From Mycobacterium asiaticum DSM 44297 (GTDB lineage Bacteria; Actinomycetota; Actinomycetes; Mycobacteriales; Mycobacteriaceae), in the NCBI RefSeq assembly GCF_000613245.1, contig NZ_HG964937.1, positions 1,735,935 to 1,799,934 of the forward strand: a DNA stretch of 64,000 nucleotides, given 5' to 3'. This document shows, one piece after another, positions 41,826 through 50,706 of the stretch. Position 1 is the stretch's first letter. Each line of letters begins with the position of its first letter. The notes beneath the pieces were generated by a model. It ran no database searches. It saw only the letters and a program-made list of their open reading frames with translations, and was not told the origin of the DNA. Both the position numbers and the translations under genes were made by a program.

Positions 41826-43382
41826 ATGCCTGCACCAACCGCCGAGGTCTTCGACCGCCTGCGTCAACTCGCCGCGATCAAGGACGTCTCCGAGCGCCCG
41901 ACCAAGACGATCGACGAGGTCTTCACCGGCAAACCGCTGACCACGATCCCGATCGCCACGGCCGACGACGTCGCCGCGGCATTCGCCGAGGCCCGGGCGG
42001 CACAGGCGGAATGGGCCAAGCGCCCGGTGGTGGACCGGATCGAGGTCATTCGCCGGTACCGCGACCTGGTCATCGAGAACCGCGACTTTCTGATGGATTT
42101 GCTGCAGGCCGAGGCCGGCAAGGCCCGGTGGGCGGCGCAAGAGGAAATCGTCGACCTGATGGCGAACGCGAACTACTACGTGCGTGTCGCCGCCGACCTG
42201 CTCAAGCCGCAGCAGGTGCAGTCGCTGCTGCCGGCGGTCGGTAAGACGACGGTCTGCTACCAGCCGAAGGGCGTAGTCGGCGTGATCTCACCGTGGAATT
42301 ACCCGATGACCCTGACGGCGTCGGACTCGGTGCCCGCCCTGCTGGCCGGCAATGCGGTGGTCCTGAAGCCGGACAGCCAAACCCCGTACTGTGCGCTCGC
42401 CTGTGCCGAGCTGTTGTACACAGCCGGCCTTCCCCGGGCGCTCTACGCGGTCGTGCCCGGCCCCGGCTCGGTGGTGGGCACCGCGATCACCGAGAACTGC
42501 GACTATCTGATGTTCACCGGCTCGTCGCAGACCGGCAGCCATCTGGCCGAGCAGGCGGGGCGCAGGCTGATCGGTTTCTCCGCCGAACTCGGTGGGAAGA
42601 ACGCCATGATCGTGACGCGCGGGGCGAACCTGACCAAGGCCGCCAAGGCCGCCACGCGCGCCTGCTTCTCCAACGCCGGCCAGCTGTGCATCTCCATCGA
42701 GCGGATCTACGTGGAGAAGGACATCGCCGACGACTTCATTCGCAAGTTCGGCGAAGCCGTGCGCAACATGAAGCTGGGCACCTCCTACGACTTCTCCGTC
42801 GACATGGGCAGCATGATCTCCAAGGACCAGCTGGACACCGTCACCGATCACGTGAAGGACGCAACATCGAAGGGCGCCAAGGTGATTGCGGGCGGCAAGG
42901 CGCGACCCGACATCGGCCCCCTGTTCTACGAGCCGACCGTGCTGACCGACGTCACGCCCGAAATGGAATGCGCCGCCAACGAGACGTTCGGGCCGCTGGT
43001 TTCGATCTACCCGGTCGCCGACGTGGACGAGGCCGTCGAGAAGGCCAACGACACCGAGTACGGGCTCAACGCCAGCGTATGGGCCGGCTCCAGCGCGGAG
43101 GGCGAGGACATCGCCGCCCGGCTTCGCTCGGGAACGGTGAACGTCAACGAGGGCTACGCATTCGCCTGGGGCAGTCTCAGCGCGCCGATGGGCGGCATGG
43201 GCATTTCCGGGGTTGGGCGCAGGCACGGTCCCGAAGGCCTGCTGAAGTACACCGAATCGCAGACCATCGCCACCGCGCGGGTGTTCAATCTCGATCCGCC
43301 GCTGGGTCTTCCATCGACCCTCTGGCAGAAGTCGCTGTTGCCGATCGTGCGGACCGTCATGAAGCTGCCCGGTCGAAAGTGA
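41826..43382 (+). CDS. gabD2: Succinate-semialdehyde dehydrogenase (NADP+)
   Basis: 518 aa, the same length as M. tuberculosis GabD2 (Rv1731) and very similar throughout, from MPAPTAEVFDRLRQLAAIKD to IVRTVMKLPGRK. Aldehyde dehydrogenase landmarks: SPWNYP, FTGSSQTG, the general base in ELGGKN, catalytic Cys in NAGQLC and ETFGPLVSI. It oxidises succinate semialdehyde to succinate in the cytoplasm, closing the GABA shunt. GTGA overlaps the next gene start. Confidence 0.96.
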   Translation: MPAPTAEVFDRLRQLAAIKDVSERPTKTIDEVFTGKPLTTIPIATADDVAAAFAEARAAQAEWAKRPVVDRIEVIRRYRDLVIENRDFLMDLLQAEAGKARWAAQEEIVDLMANANYYVRVAADLLKPQQVQSLLPAVGKTTVCYQPKGVVGVISPWNYPMTLTASDSVPALLAGNAVVLKPDSQTPYCALACAELLYTAGLPRALYAVVPGPGSVVGTAITENCDYLMFTGSSQTGSHLAEQAGRRLIGFSAELGGKNAMIVTRGANLTKAAKAATRACFSNAGQLCISIERIYVEKDIADDFIRKFGEAVRNMKLGTSYDFSVDMGSMISKDQLDTVTDHVKDATSKGAKVIAGGKARPDIGPLFYEPTVLTDVTPEMECAANETFGPLVSIYPVADVDEAVEKANDTEYGLNASVWAGSSAEGEDIAARLRSGTVNVNEGYAFAWGSLSAPMGGMGISGVGRRHGPEGLLKYTESQTIATARVFNLDPPLGLPSTLWQKSLLPIVRTVMKLPGRK

Positions 43383-44188
43383 GCCGACCGGCGGAGCATC
43401 GCGATGCGGTGAGCCGGCGGCGGCTGCTGCAGCTGGTGGGCGGCGGCGCACTGTCTGGCGTCGTCGCCGGCTGCGCGACCGCACGTCCCAGCCTCGGTCC
43501 CAGCACGACCAGTGCCGCCGGCCCCGCCCCCACGGCACCCACCAGTGCGGCGCCTGCTCCACCGCCCGCACCGGCTCCCGCACCGGCGCCGGCCGCCACC
43601 TCGGCCGCGCTACTGTGCCGGGACGCCTGGGGAGCCCGCCCGGCCCGTCCCGGCGGCACGCCACACACCATCACCAGGCTGACACTGCACCACTCGGGAG
43701 TCGTTCTGGGCGACAACCGCAATGCGCCCGCCCGGCTGCGCCAGCACCAGCGCTACCACCAGGACCAGCACGGGTGGATCGACATCGCGTATCACGTCAG
43801 CGTCGACCGCAACGGCAACATCTACGAGCTTCGGGCAACGGAATTGGTGGGCGACACGGCTACCGACTACGACCCGACCGGCCACTTCCTGGTCCTGTGC
43901 GAGGGCGATTTCGACACCGAAGCCATCTCCGAAGCGCAACTCCGGGGGACCGCCATCGTATTCGCATGGGCCGCACAAAGATTCGGTGTTTCCACGGACA
44001 CCCTGGCCAGCCACCGCGACTTCGCGCCGACGACTTCGTGTCCGGGCGCGAATCTTTATGCCCAGCTCACGTCGGGAAGCCTGAAGCGGCGCGTCGATAG
44101 CCTGTTGGCCGCCGGCCCCGTGGATCTGCAACGGAATTGCGGCGCGCCCGCCACCGAGGTGGTCGCCGGAATCGAAGCGGGCCGCTGA
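43379..44188 (+). CDS. Tat-type lipoprotein N-acetylmuramoyl-L-alanine amidase (Amidase_2/PGRP)
   Basis: 269 aa. GTG start overlaps the gabD2 stop (GTGA). The signal has a twin-arginine motif, SRRRLLQLV, a hydrophobic core and a lipobox ending VVAGC (Cys at about residue 33), so it is probably exported folded and lipid-anchored. A Pro/Ala linker follows. The amidase domain carries zinc ligands in LTLHHSG and ASHRDFAPTTSCPG (two His and one Cys). Such enzymes cut the bond between MurNAc and the peptide stem in peptidoglycan. Confidence 0.9.
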   Translation: MSRPAEHRDAVSRRRLLQLVGGGALSGVVAGCATARPSLGPSTTSAAGPAPTAPTSAAPAPPPAPAPAPAPAATSAALLCRDAWGARPARPGGTPHTITRLTLHHSGVVLGDNRNAPARLRQHQRYHQDQHGWIDIAYHVSVDRNGNIYELRATELVGDTATDYDPTGHFLVLCEGDFDTEAISEAQLRGTAIVFAWAAQRFGVSTDTLASHRDFAPTTSCPGANLYAQLTSGSLKRRVDSLLAAGPVDLQRNCGAPATEVVAGIEAGR

Positions 44189-44273
44189 CCCGAGTGTCCC
44201 CGGGCCCAGAAAAAACCTTCGAACAACCGACAAACACTGCCACATTGGCCCCATCTGACACTAGAGTGCTTGC

Positions 44274-44960
44274 GTGGGCAAAGTCGCGTCAACCAAGACT
44301 TGGGGACGCGTGCTGGCAATCGTGGCCTCGCTGGTGCTGTCGGCCGCCATGATCTACGCCCAAGGCATCAAGCCCAAGGCGCCGTGCTGCACCACCGATA
44401 CCCCTACCGCCGCACCCCCGACCAGCCAGCAGAGCAGCACGCCGCCGCCCAACGGCCCGCAGATCGCCAGTGCCGCCGAGGCGGCGATGCTGGCCGGAAA
44501 CGCACCGATGGCAGCTCAGGACTTCCAGATCGCGTTGCCAGCGGGCGTCGCGCCCGAGTCGGGGTTGCAGATCAAGACCATCTGGGCCGCCCGCGCCATC
44601 AGTGTGCTTTTCCCGGAGATCAAGACCATCGGCGGGTTCCGGCAAGATGCTCTACGGTGGCATCCGAACGGGTTGGCGATCGACGTGATGATCCCGGACC
44701 ACAGCAGCCCGGAGGGCATCGCGCTCGGTGATCAGATCGCCGGATTGGCCCTGGCCAATGCCAAGCGCTGGGGTATCGATCACGTCATCTGGCGGCAGAA
44801 GATCTACCTCGGCATCCGCTCGGGGAGTTGGACCGCGGACCTGGGCAACGAGACCCTCAATCATTACGACCATGTCCACATCGCGACCAACGGCGGTGGG
44901 TACCCGACCGGGCGTGAAACATACTTCATTGGATCGATGACGCCGGCGCCGCCGGACTGA
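44274..44960 (+). CDS. Exported protein with peptidase M15-like (VanY/VldE-type) domain
   Basis: 228 aa. An N-terminal hydrophobic segment (about 10-30) is a signal anchor or signal peptide, followed by a Pro/Ser/Thr-rich linker. The C-terminal domain has HPNGLAIDVMIP and HYDHVHIA, a pattern of His/Asp zinc ligands seen in M15-type D,D-peptidase folds and the ARB_07466-like domain. A role in the cell envelope is likely. GTG start at 44274, 85 bp after the amidase, same strand. Confidence 0.82.
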   Translation: MGKVASTKTWGRVLAIVASLVLSAAMIYAQGIKPKAPCCTTDTPTAAPPTSQQSSTPPPNGPQIASAAEAAMLAGNAPMAAQDFQIALPAGVAPESGLQIKTIWAARAISVLFPEIKTIGGFRQDALRWHPNGLAIDVMIPDHSSPEGIALGDQIAGLALANAKRWGIDHVIWRQKIYLGIRSGSWTADLGNETLNHYDHVHIATNGGGYPTGRETYFIGSMTPAPPD

Positions 44961-44974
44961 CCGACCGACACCGC

Positions 44975-45421
44975 CTAGGACGATGCGGCGAGCAGCGAAT
45001 CGACTGTCGAGACGTCATTCGGTGACGCTGCGGCCATCATCGCGCCGTGTGCAAAATCAGGGTCAGTGGCAGCCGGAACCACCAGCAGGACGATCTTGGT
45101 GTACGCCCCGAGCACTTCGATGGTATTGATCGGCTGTCGGTAGTATCCCGAGAGCCGGACCTTCCGTGAGCCGACGAGCATCTTGGACGGCGCTTGCGCC
45201 CATTCGGTGATGTTGTACACCACACGGTCGATGGGGCCCAGGCGCACCGCCAGGACCGCCAGCAGGTCTGGGGCTTCCGCCACCAGGTTGTCGCTGTGTG
45301 GCCACCATGCTCCGTCGACGTACCCCGTGGTGGGAGCCTTCGGCTTCAGCCGCAGTCGCGGCGTTTCATTGGGCGATGTGTGTTTCGATCCGGGGACCAC
45401 CTGGCCCCGTTGTCGCGTCAT
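44975..45421 (-). CDS. DUF5994 family protein (copy 1)
   Basis: 148 aa, soluble, no signal peptide. The signature LRLKPKAPTTGYVDGAWWPHS near the N terminus and RVVYNITEW match DUF5994 proteins, of unknown function. A related protein is encoded at 46254-46781 on the other strand, with cspA between them. The ATG at 45421 is used; no strong ribosome site is seen. Confidence 0.85.
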   Translation of the reverse strand: MTRQRGQVVPGSKHTSPNETPRLRLKPKAPTTGYVDGAWWPHSDNLVAEAPDLLAVLAVRLGPIDRVVYNITEWAQAPSKMLVGSRKVRLSGYYRQPINTIEVLGAYTKIVLLVVPAATDPDFAHGAMMAAASPNDVSTVDSLLAASS

Positions 45422-45655
45422 TCGACGCTCCTGTTCTCGGCCGTGAATCGGCCAGTTACATCAGCGACGACGCGACCAAAGATGGTCGCGGGCAGAAACC
45501 GCCGATGAATCAATCCTACCCTGAATTCGCTTACCCGGGGGCAATTTTCGTGCGCATTCGCTGTTTTCCCTGCAGAGTAGGTGCCCGGAGATAGTGAGAT
45601 CTATTGCGCCGCGGGGAATCTCAGATCAGAGCGATGGCGGAAATCCAAATGAAAC

Positions 45656-45683
45656 GGGCTGGCAGGACGCATCCTGCCAGCCC
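45656..45683 (-). terminator. Strong hairpin downstream of cspA
   Basis: A perfect 11-bp inverted repeat GGGCTGGCAGG / CCTGCCAGCCC with a six-base loop, followed on the minus strand by GTTTCATTT. It lies 18 bp after the cspA stop codon, so it is a good candidate factor-independent (or RNA-stabilising) terminator. Confidence 0.75.
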
Positions 45684-45701
45684 AACCGTGCCAACATCAA
45701 G

Positions 45702-45905
45702 CTAGATGGTGGTAACTCCCATGGCTTGGGGACCCTTCGCGCCTTGGCCGACCTCGAACTGAACCCGCTGGTTCTCCTCAAGTGACCGATACCCGCTGCC
45801 GCTGATTTCCGAGTAGTGGACGAACACGTCCTCGGCGCCGCCGTCGGGAGCGATGAAGCCGAAGCCCTTATCGCTGTTAAACCACTTCACAGTTCCCTGT
45901 GTCAT
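45702..45905 (-). CDS. cspA: Cold shock protein CspA family
   Basis: 67 aa single cold-shock domain. Both RNA-binding motifs are present: KGFGFI (RNP1) and VFVHYS (RNP2). It binds single-stranded nucleic acids and melts RNA structure. The ATG at 45905 gives the standard MTQGTVKWFN start with GAAGG upstream; extra upstream codons in the frame are likely 5' leader. A terminator-like hairpin follows. Confidence 0.96.
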   Translation of the reverse strand: MTQGTVKWFNSDKGFGFIAPDGGAEDVFVHYSEISGSGYRSLEENQRVQFEVGQGAKGPQAMGVTTI

Positions 45906-46173
45906 ACCTTCAACTTCTTTCATTGGAATGGATGTACCAAAAACATCCTGCACGAGGGTATCACGGCACAAGCACCGCGCAGATCCCGGAGTGCACAATT
46001 GCGGTGGTCAGAAATGTATTGAGCGACAATTTATTTCCTCGCTCGTGTATCGTTGGAGGTAACACGCGTAGCCAACACTGGTCCCCGTCGCAGCCAAACC
46101 GGACGACATCTGTCATTGGTTTCGTTTGTTGATCCGCACGTCAGGTGCCGGATCGGCGCGAATGGAGGATTTT
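45906..46173. other. Intergenic leader region between cspA and leader ORF
   Basis: No gene seen. It is clearly AT-richer than its surroundings around 46010-46060 and presumably carries the cspA 5' leader (minus) and the promoter of the leader ORF/DUF5994 pair (plus). Confidence 0.6.
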
Positions 46174-46257
46174 GTGACAGAACATTTTTCGTTATTTGAC
46201 GGCCTGCCGGGCAAGCGGTGGACGGCACCCCATGTCGAGCTGATGTTGACGCCATGA
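46174..46257 (+). CDS. 27-aa leader ORF coupled to DUF5994 gene
   Basis: A GTG start with a perfect GGAGG five bases upstream opens a 27-codon frame (starting V-TEHFSLFDG, ending ELMLTP) whose TGA overlaps the ATG of the next gene (ATGA). The DUF5994 gene itself has no good ribosome site, so this small ORF probably drives its translation by coupling. No known family. Confidence 0.55.
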   Translation: MTEHFSLFDGLPGKRWTAPHVELMLTP

Positions 46258-46781
46258 ATCGAGCCGTACGCACTCGTCGCCTGGCCAGCCCGGTCCGCCT
46301 TGTGCTGTCGAGGGACCTCGGCGGACCACTGAACGGTGCCTGGTGGCCACATACGGCATCGATCGCCGGCGAACTTCCCGAGTTGATCGGCGCCATCTCC
46401 CCCCGCCTGGGGGAAATTTGTGCCATCTCCATCAACTGGTCTTCGTTGGCGGGTTCGCCCGACCTCGACGCACTGAACCACGTCACGAAGATGGCTACCA
46501 CCCGGGTGGTCGGTCACCAGCGTCTGATGACGATCTCTGGGGCCCGAGCATCAGCGGCTCTCCTGGTGGTACCGTGCCGAACTTCCAGTCCTCTTGCCGT
46601 CGCCGTGATGCGTCAGGTGGCGGAGCTTCCAGTGCTGCCTGCCGAAGCCGACCGGCGTGAGTTTCGAACCGCGGACGAGATCGTGTGTGCCGCCCGAGCG
46701 GAGTGCGCGCTGTGGTTTCAGCAATTGGGCCTGCCCACGCAGACACCGGTCGGTGACACACATCCCTCAGTGATCGTCTGA
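46254..46781 (+). CDS. DUF5994 family protein (copy 2)
   Basis: 175 aa from ATG 46254. VRLVLSRDLGGPLNGAWWPHT is the same signature as in copy 1 at 44975, and LTI-like strands follow (RLMTISGARASAALLVVP). Function unknown. A GTG start at 46218 would add 12 residues, but coupling to the leader ORF at 46174 favours 46254. The C-terminal ~40 residues are longer than in copy 1. Confidence 0.82.
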   Translation: MNRAVRTRRLASPVRLVLSRDLGGPLNGAWWPHTASIAGELPELIGAISPRLGEICAISINWSSLAGSPDLDALNHVTKMATTRVVGHQRLMTISGARASAALLVVPCRTSSPLAVAVMRQVAELPVLPAEADRREFRTADEIVCAARAECALWFQQLGLPTQTPVGDTHPSVIV

Positions 46782-46838
46782 ATCCCGGCGTCGTCCCCGC
46801 ATGCACGATGAAACAGTTGTCCAGCAAGGGGATTAGCC

Positions 46839-47642
46839 ATGAGGCGTGAAGTCGGCGCCGACCTGCAGGTCGAGATCATCGCCCCGACGACTCTGGAATT
46901 TCAGATTGCCGTGGCGCCACACCCGAACACCGAGGTGTGGGAGTACCTTTCGTTCGAATTGGACGAGAGCCCCGTTCATCCGCGGGAGATCAGCGGAATG
47001 CACGGCAACCGCATCCACAAGATGGAAGTACCGGTCGGCACGCTGAACGTCAGTTATTCGGCGACGATAGTCGGTGGCACCGATCCTGCCCCGGTGACCG
47101 AACACGACTTGTCGATGTATCTGCGCCCCAGCCGGTACGCCGAGGCGGATAAGTTATACGGCTTCGCCGCAACGGAATTCGGTAATATCGCCGATTCGGC
47201 AACGCTGCTGGAGCGGGTTTCGCTGTGGGTGGGCACCCGGCTGAATTACGTGCCAGGCTACAGCGATCCGATCGACGGCGCGGTAGAGACTCTATTGTCC
47301 GGCGCCGGTGTTTGCCGCGACTTCGCCCACCTGGCGGTGGCGCTGCTACGGGCGGTGAAAGTCCCGGCCCGCATGGTTTCGGCGTACGCGCCAGGCCTAT
47401 GTCCGATGGACTTTCACGCGGTTGCCGAAGCGTACGTGGACGGCCGGTGGCGTGTCGTCGACGGAACCCTGTTGGCTCCAAGACAGTCACTGGTGCGCAT
47501 CGCCACCGGTCGCGACGCTACCGACACCGCGTTTCTGGACAACCACAAGGGCGCCATCAACCTGAAGAGTTTGTCGGTGACAGCGATAGTCGACGGCGAA
47601 TTGCCGAAAGACTCCATCGACCAACTGGTATCAATCACCTGA
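46839..47642 (+). CDS. Transglutaminase-like cysteine protease family protein
   Basis: 267 aa. The N-terminal bacterial transglutaminase beta-domain (about 1-120) is followed by a catalytic core with Cys in GVCRDFAHL (about 153), His in MDFHAVAEAYV and Asp in RVVDGT, the expected triad. Such proteins cross-link or cleave amide bonds; the substrate is unknown and there is no signal peptide. Followed after 17 bp by the DUF3253 gene. Confidence 0.9.
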   Translation: MRREVGADLQVEIIAPTTLEFQIAVAPHPNTEVWEYLSFELDESPVHPREISGMHGNRIHKMEVPVGTLNVSYSATIVGGTDPAPVTEHDLSMYLRPSRYAEADKLYGFAATEFGNIADSATLLERVSLWVGTRLNYVPGYSDPIDGAVETLLSGAGVCRDFAHLAVALLRAVKVPARMVSAYAPGLCPMDFHAVAEAYVDGRWRVVDGTLLAPRQSLVRIATGRDATDTAFLDNHKGAINLKSLSVTAIVDGELPKDSIDQLVSIT

Positions 47643-47659
47643 GGTGCTTGACTGAGAAG

Positions 47660-48019
47660 ATGACCCACCGGTTGCGCGCGGAGTTGAAGCGGGTTGGTGA
47701 CCACGGCGGCCGGGGCGCCACCGACGCCGAAATCGCTCTGGGCAACGGGCCGATCAGACAGCGCCTGAGGGCATCGATCCTGGCCCTCGCCGAGCACCGC
47801 GGACCCGAGAGCAGTATTTGCCCCTCCGATGCGGCTCGAGCGGTCGGTGGCCAAGAATGGCGCGCCCTGATGCCCGCAGCCCGTGAACTGGCGCGGGAGC
47901 TGGCCGCTGCCGGCGACGTAGTAATCACCCAGGGCGGCGAAGTGCTCCGGCCCGGCGGCACATGGAGCGGTCCCATCCGGATCACGACTCGGCGCACGGG
48001 CGACACGGACGTACGCTGA
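47660..48019 (+). CDS. DUF3253 domain protein
   Basis: 119 aa small basic protein. ILALAEHRGPESSICPSDAA followed by WRALMPAARELARELAAAGDVVITQGG matches the DUF3253 winged-helix-like family (function unknown). ATG 47660 is used; TTG 47648 is an in-frame alternative. It ends 5 bp before the thioredoxin-family gene, so they form an operon. Confidence 0.85.
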   Translation: MTHRLRAELKRVGDHGGRGATDAEIALGNGPIRQRLRASILALAEHRGPESSICPSDAARAVGGQEWRALMPAARELARELAAAGDVVITQGGEVLRPGGTWSGPIRITTRRTGDTDVR

Positions 48020-48024
48020 GGGCC

Positions 48025-48573
48025 ATGGCCATCGAATCGACGATGCTCCCGCTGGGCACCACCGCGCCGTCTTTCACGCTCCCCAATCCGGCCACGGGCT
48101 CCACGGTGAGCCTGGACGACCTGACTGGCCCGGCCCTGGTCGTGACGTTCATCTGCAACCACTGCCCGTACGTCCAGCACGTGGCGGCGGCGCTGGCCGA
48201 ACTCGGTCGAGACCTCGCCGATCAAGGTGTTCCGATGGTCGCCATTTCCAGCAACGACGTCGTTACCTACCCGCAGGACGGGCCTGAGCAGATGGTGGCG
48301 GAAGCACGGCGACACGGCTGGACGTTCCCGTACCTCTACGACGAGACGCAGGACGTCGCCCGCGCCTTCTCCGCGGCGTGCACGCCCGACACCTTCGTCT
48401 TCGACGGGGAGCGACGGCTCGCCTACCGCGGTCAACTCGACGATTCCCGTCCGAAGAACGGTCTGCCCGTGACCGCGGCCGACGTCCGCGCGGCGGTAGA
48501 CGCCATCCTGGCCGGACGGCCGGTCGATCCCGATCAGCGGCCGTCGATCGGGTGCGGCATCAAGTGGCGCTGA
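48025..48573 (+). CDS. Thioredoxin-family / AhpC-TSA-like protein
   Basis: 182 aa thioredoxin fold. The active-site CNHCPYV provides a CxxC pair near residue 47, and TPDTFVFDGERRLAYRGQLDD is the cis-Pro strand region of this family. Cytoplasmic thiol redox role, substrate unknown. Probably co-transcribed with the preceding gene. Confidence 0.9.
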   Translation: MAIESTMLPLGTTAPSFTLPNPATGSTVSLDDLTGPALVVTFICNHCPYVQHVAAALAELGRDLADQGVPMVAISSNDVVTYPQDGPEQMVAEARRHGWTFPYLYDETQDVARAFSAACTPDTFVFDGERRLAYRGQLDDSRPKNGLPVTAADVRAAVDAILAGRPVDPDQRPSIGCGIKWR

Positions 48574-48586
48574 GCAGCATCGCCGG

Positions 48587-49015
48587 TCAGTTGCGCGGCG
48601 GTAACCGCACCACCTGAACGAAAAATTGGTCGATCCGCCGGACGGCGTCGAGGTACTGATCGAGGTCGACGGGCTTGGTGACGTAGGCGTTGGCGTGTAA
48701 TTCGTAACTGCGGGCTATGTCTTCCTGAGCCGATGAGGTGGTCAGCACGACGACCGGAATGTGCTGCAGATCCGGGTCGAATTTCACCGTTCGCAAGACG
48801 TGCTGCCCGTTGTATTTGGGCAGGTTGAGGTCGAGCAGGATCAGATCCGGACGCGGAGCGCTGCGGTGGCTGCCGCGCCGGTAAAGGAAGTCCAAACCCT
48901 CGGCGCCATCGCGCACCACATGCAGCGTGTCGGCGATCCGATGATGCTCGAACGCTTCCCGGGTGATCAACTCATCCCCGGCGTCGTCCTCGATGAGCAG
49001 CACGTCGATCGGCAT
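48587..49015 (-). CDS. Stand-alone response regulator receiver (Rcp1-like)
   Basis: 142 aa, receiver domain only. The acidic pair is in LLIEDDAGD, the phospho-acceptor Asp in LILLDLNLP and the conserved Lys in YVTKPVD. The arrangement resembles cyanobacterial phytochrome response regulators of the Rcp1 type. No histidine kinase is adjacent. ATG at 49015. Confidence 0.92.
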   Translation of the reverse strand: MPIDVLLIEDDAGDELITREAFEHHRIADTLHVVRDGAEGLDFLYRRGSHRSAPRPDLILLDLNLPKYNGQHVLRTVKFDPDLQHIPVVVLTTSSAQEDIARSYELHANAYVTKPVDLDQYLDAVRRIDQFFVQVVRLPPRN

Positions 49016-49241
49016 CAGGCACACCCTTCCGCGTGACGGCCGGCGAAGTTTACTGAGCCTGCCGTTCGAAACTCGCCATAGGTGCTGATGCTCAACATCG
49101 ACAGCTTCACGGTACTTATGCATAGCGCGAGTACCCGGCTCACCATAACGGTTTGCCGCAGGCCGCGCCCAAGGTGGGAATGCGGATCCTGCGCGCAGCG
49201 TTGCCGGGTGGGCTTGAGTGCGCCGGCGGAAGGACTTCGAG

Positions 49242-50124
49242 ATGGCCACAACCGGATTCCACGAGGGCGAGCTCGCGGCGCAACGCCTGGCCGGTGTCGA
49301 AGGTCGCCCAGCGGCTGGAGGGCATGCTCGGCCACGCCACACTGTCATCGGGTGCTGCCAAGTTCCTTGCCCAGCAGACGTTTGCGGTATTGACGGCGCG
49401 TGACCACGAAGGTCGGCTGTGGACCTCGCCGCTGGTCGCCGCTGCGGGATTCCTTCAGGGCCTTGGCGACTCGTTGCACGTCAGAAGCAGGTTTCGGGAC
49501 GGCGACCCGCTGGACGGAATCCCCGCCGGCCAACAGGTCGGCATGATCGCAATCGACTTCGCCGCCCGACGACGGATGCGCCTCAACGGTGTCCTCGCCG
49601 CCGCCGACTCCACCGGCCTGCTTGTGCAGATCGACCAGGCATTCGGCAACTGCCCGCAGTACATTCACCCTCGCACCGTCGACGTGCCGACGCTCAGGTC
49701 AGCACCGCCAGCCGGTGTGCGGCACGTGCTATCGCTGAGCGAGTCCGACCGGGCGCTCATCGCTGGGGCGGACACCTTCTTCCTGGGCACCACCCACCCC
49801 ACCCGCGGCAACGACGCATCCCATCGGGGCGGGCCACCCGGCTTCGTCCGCGTCGACTCCCCCGGTCGGCTGTGGTGGCCGGATTACCCTGGCAACAACA
49901 TGTTCAACAGCTTCGGGAATCTTTCGGTCGACGACGAAGCGGCCCTGTTGTTCGTCGATTTCGTAAATGGTGCCTCGTTGCACGTCTCGGGGCGGGCGCA
50001 GGTGCAGTGGAATATTCCTCACGGGCCCGGTGCCGATGGCGCGGCGCGGGGTGTCCGCTTTCAGGTTGATTCCGTTGTCGCGCTGGGCAATTCGACTGTC
50101 ATGAGGGCGGAGCGGCCCAGCTGA
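49242..50124 (+). pseudogene. Pyridoxamine 5'-phosphate oxidase-like protein, frameshifted near the start
   Basis: The natural N terminus, MATTGFHEGELAAQRLAGV, is read from ATG 49242 (GGAAGGA upstream). The rest (RLEGMLGHATLS to MRAERPS, ~270 residues) is in another frame that starts to match family pattern at about 49305. GELAxQ is conserved at the start of this flavin-binding family, so the two pieces belong together and an indel (two bases lost or one gained) lies between 49294 and 49312. If the frame is real, a shorter product could start at GTG 49294. Function as an FMN or F420 binding oxidoreductase is a family-level guess. Confidence 0.72.
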
Positions 50125-50656
50125 CCAAGGTCACACCGCTCGGAAACGTCCTCGGGGCGCCAGTCGGTTGAAATCCGCGAAGGATTGTGCCGTCGGGGAA
50201 CAACCTTCGACCCCGGCCCTGGACGTACGGATAAACGAAAAGCCGGTACTCGTCGACCAGGCCGGCGAGGATCACTGAGTGGCACAGGGTGATGCTGCCG
50301 GTGATGACGATGTCGCCACCCGGTGCTGCTTTGAGTGTTTCGACGGCGTGCAGGGCATCGCCGGCCAGGATTGTCGAGTTGTCCCACCGCGGATCGGTCA
50401 GCGTGCCGGTCACCACGTATTTGGCGACGCTGTTGATGTAGTCGGCGACACCGGTCGGGTCGTTGGTCTGGCCCGGCCAGTAGCTCCGGAAATCCTCGAA
50501 TGTCTGCCGGCCCAATAAGAGGGCATCGGCGGTTTCATCCTGTCGACGCACCTCGGCTATCAACTCGTCGTCTTGGAACATCGGATCGAACCAGTCCTCG
50601 AGCATCTCGATCGAACCGTCCAGCGTGATGTTCTGGGTGATGATCAGTGAGCGCAT
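50099..50656 (-). CDS. Dihydrofolate reductase / RibD C-terminal family protein
   Basis: About 185 aa. RSLIITQNITLDGSIE, LLLGRQTFEDFRSYWP and DIVITGSITLCHSVI are typical of the RibD-C/DHFR-like family common in actinobacteria. Likely an NADPH-dependent reductase of unknown substrate. ATG 50656 is preferred over one ten codons upstream. It overlaps the 3' end of the convergent PPOX-like gene by 26 bp. Confidence 0.85.
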   Translation of the reverse strand: MRSLIITQNITLDGSIEMLEDWFDPMFQDDELIAEVRRQDETADALLLGRQTFEDFRSYWPGQTNDPTGVADYINSVAKYVVTGTLTDPRWDNSTILAGDALHAVETLKAAPGGDIVITGSITLCHSVILAGLVDEYRLFVYPYVQGRGRRLFPDGTILRGFQPTGAPRTFPSGVTLVSWAAPPS

Positions 50657-50706
50657 ACAGAGGCTGACTTCTCGTTCCCTGCACATTCATCGCTCTGGCG
50701 TCAGGG

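Noticed and set aside
40695..42140. N-terminal extension of the amidotransferase frame up to 42140
   Set aside because: It lies antisense to the LLM oxidoreductase and gabD2. The GTG at 40694 followed by Cys gives the required catalytic N terminus.
42293..43378. Plus-strand frame upstream of the amidase, overlapping gabD2
   Set aside because: It is an out-of-frame shadow of gabD2. The Tat signal and lipobox show the amidase starts at 43379.
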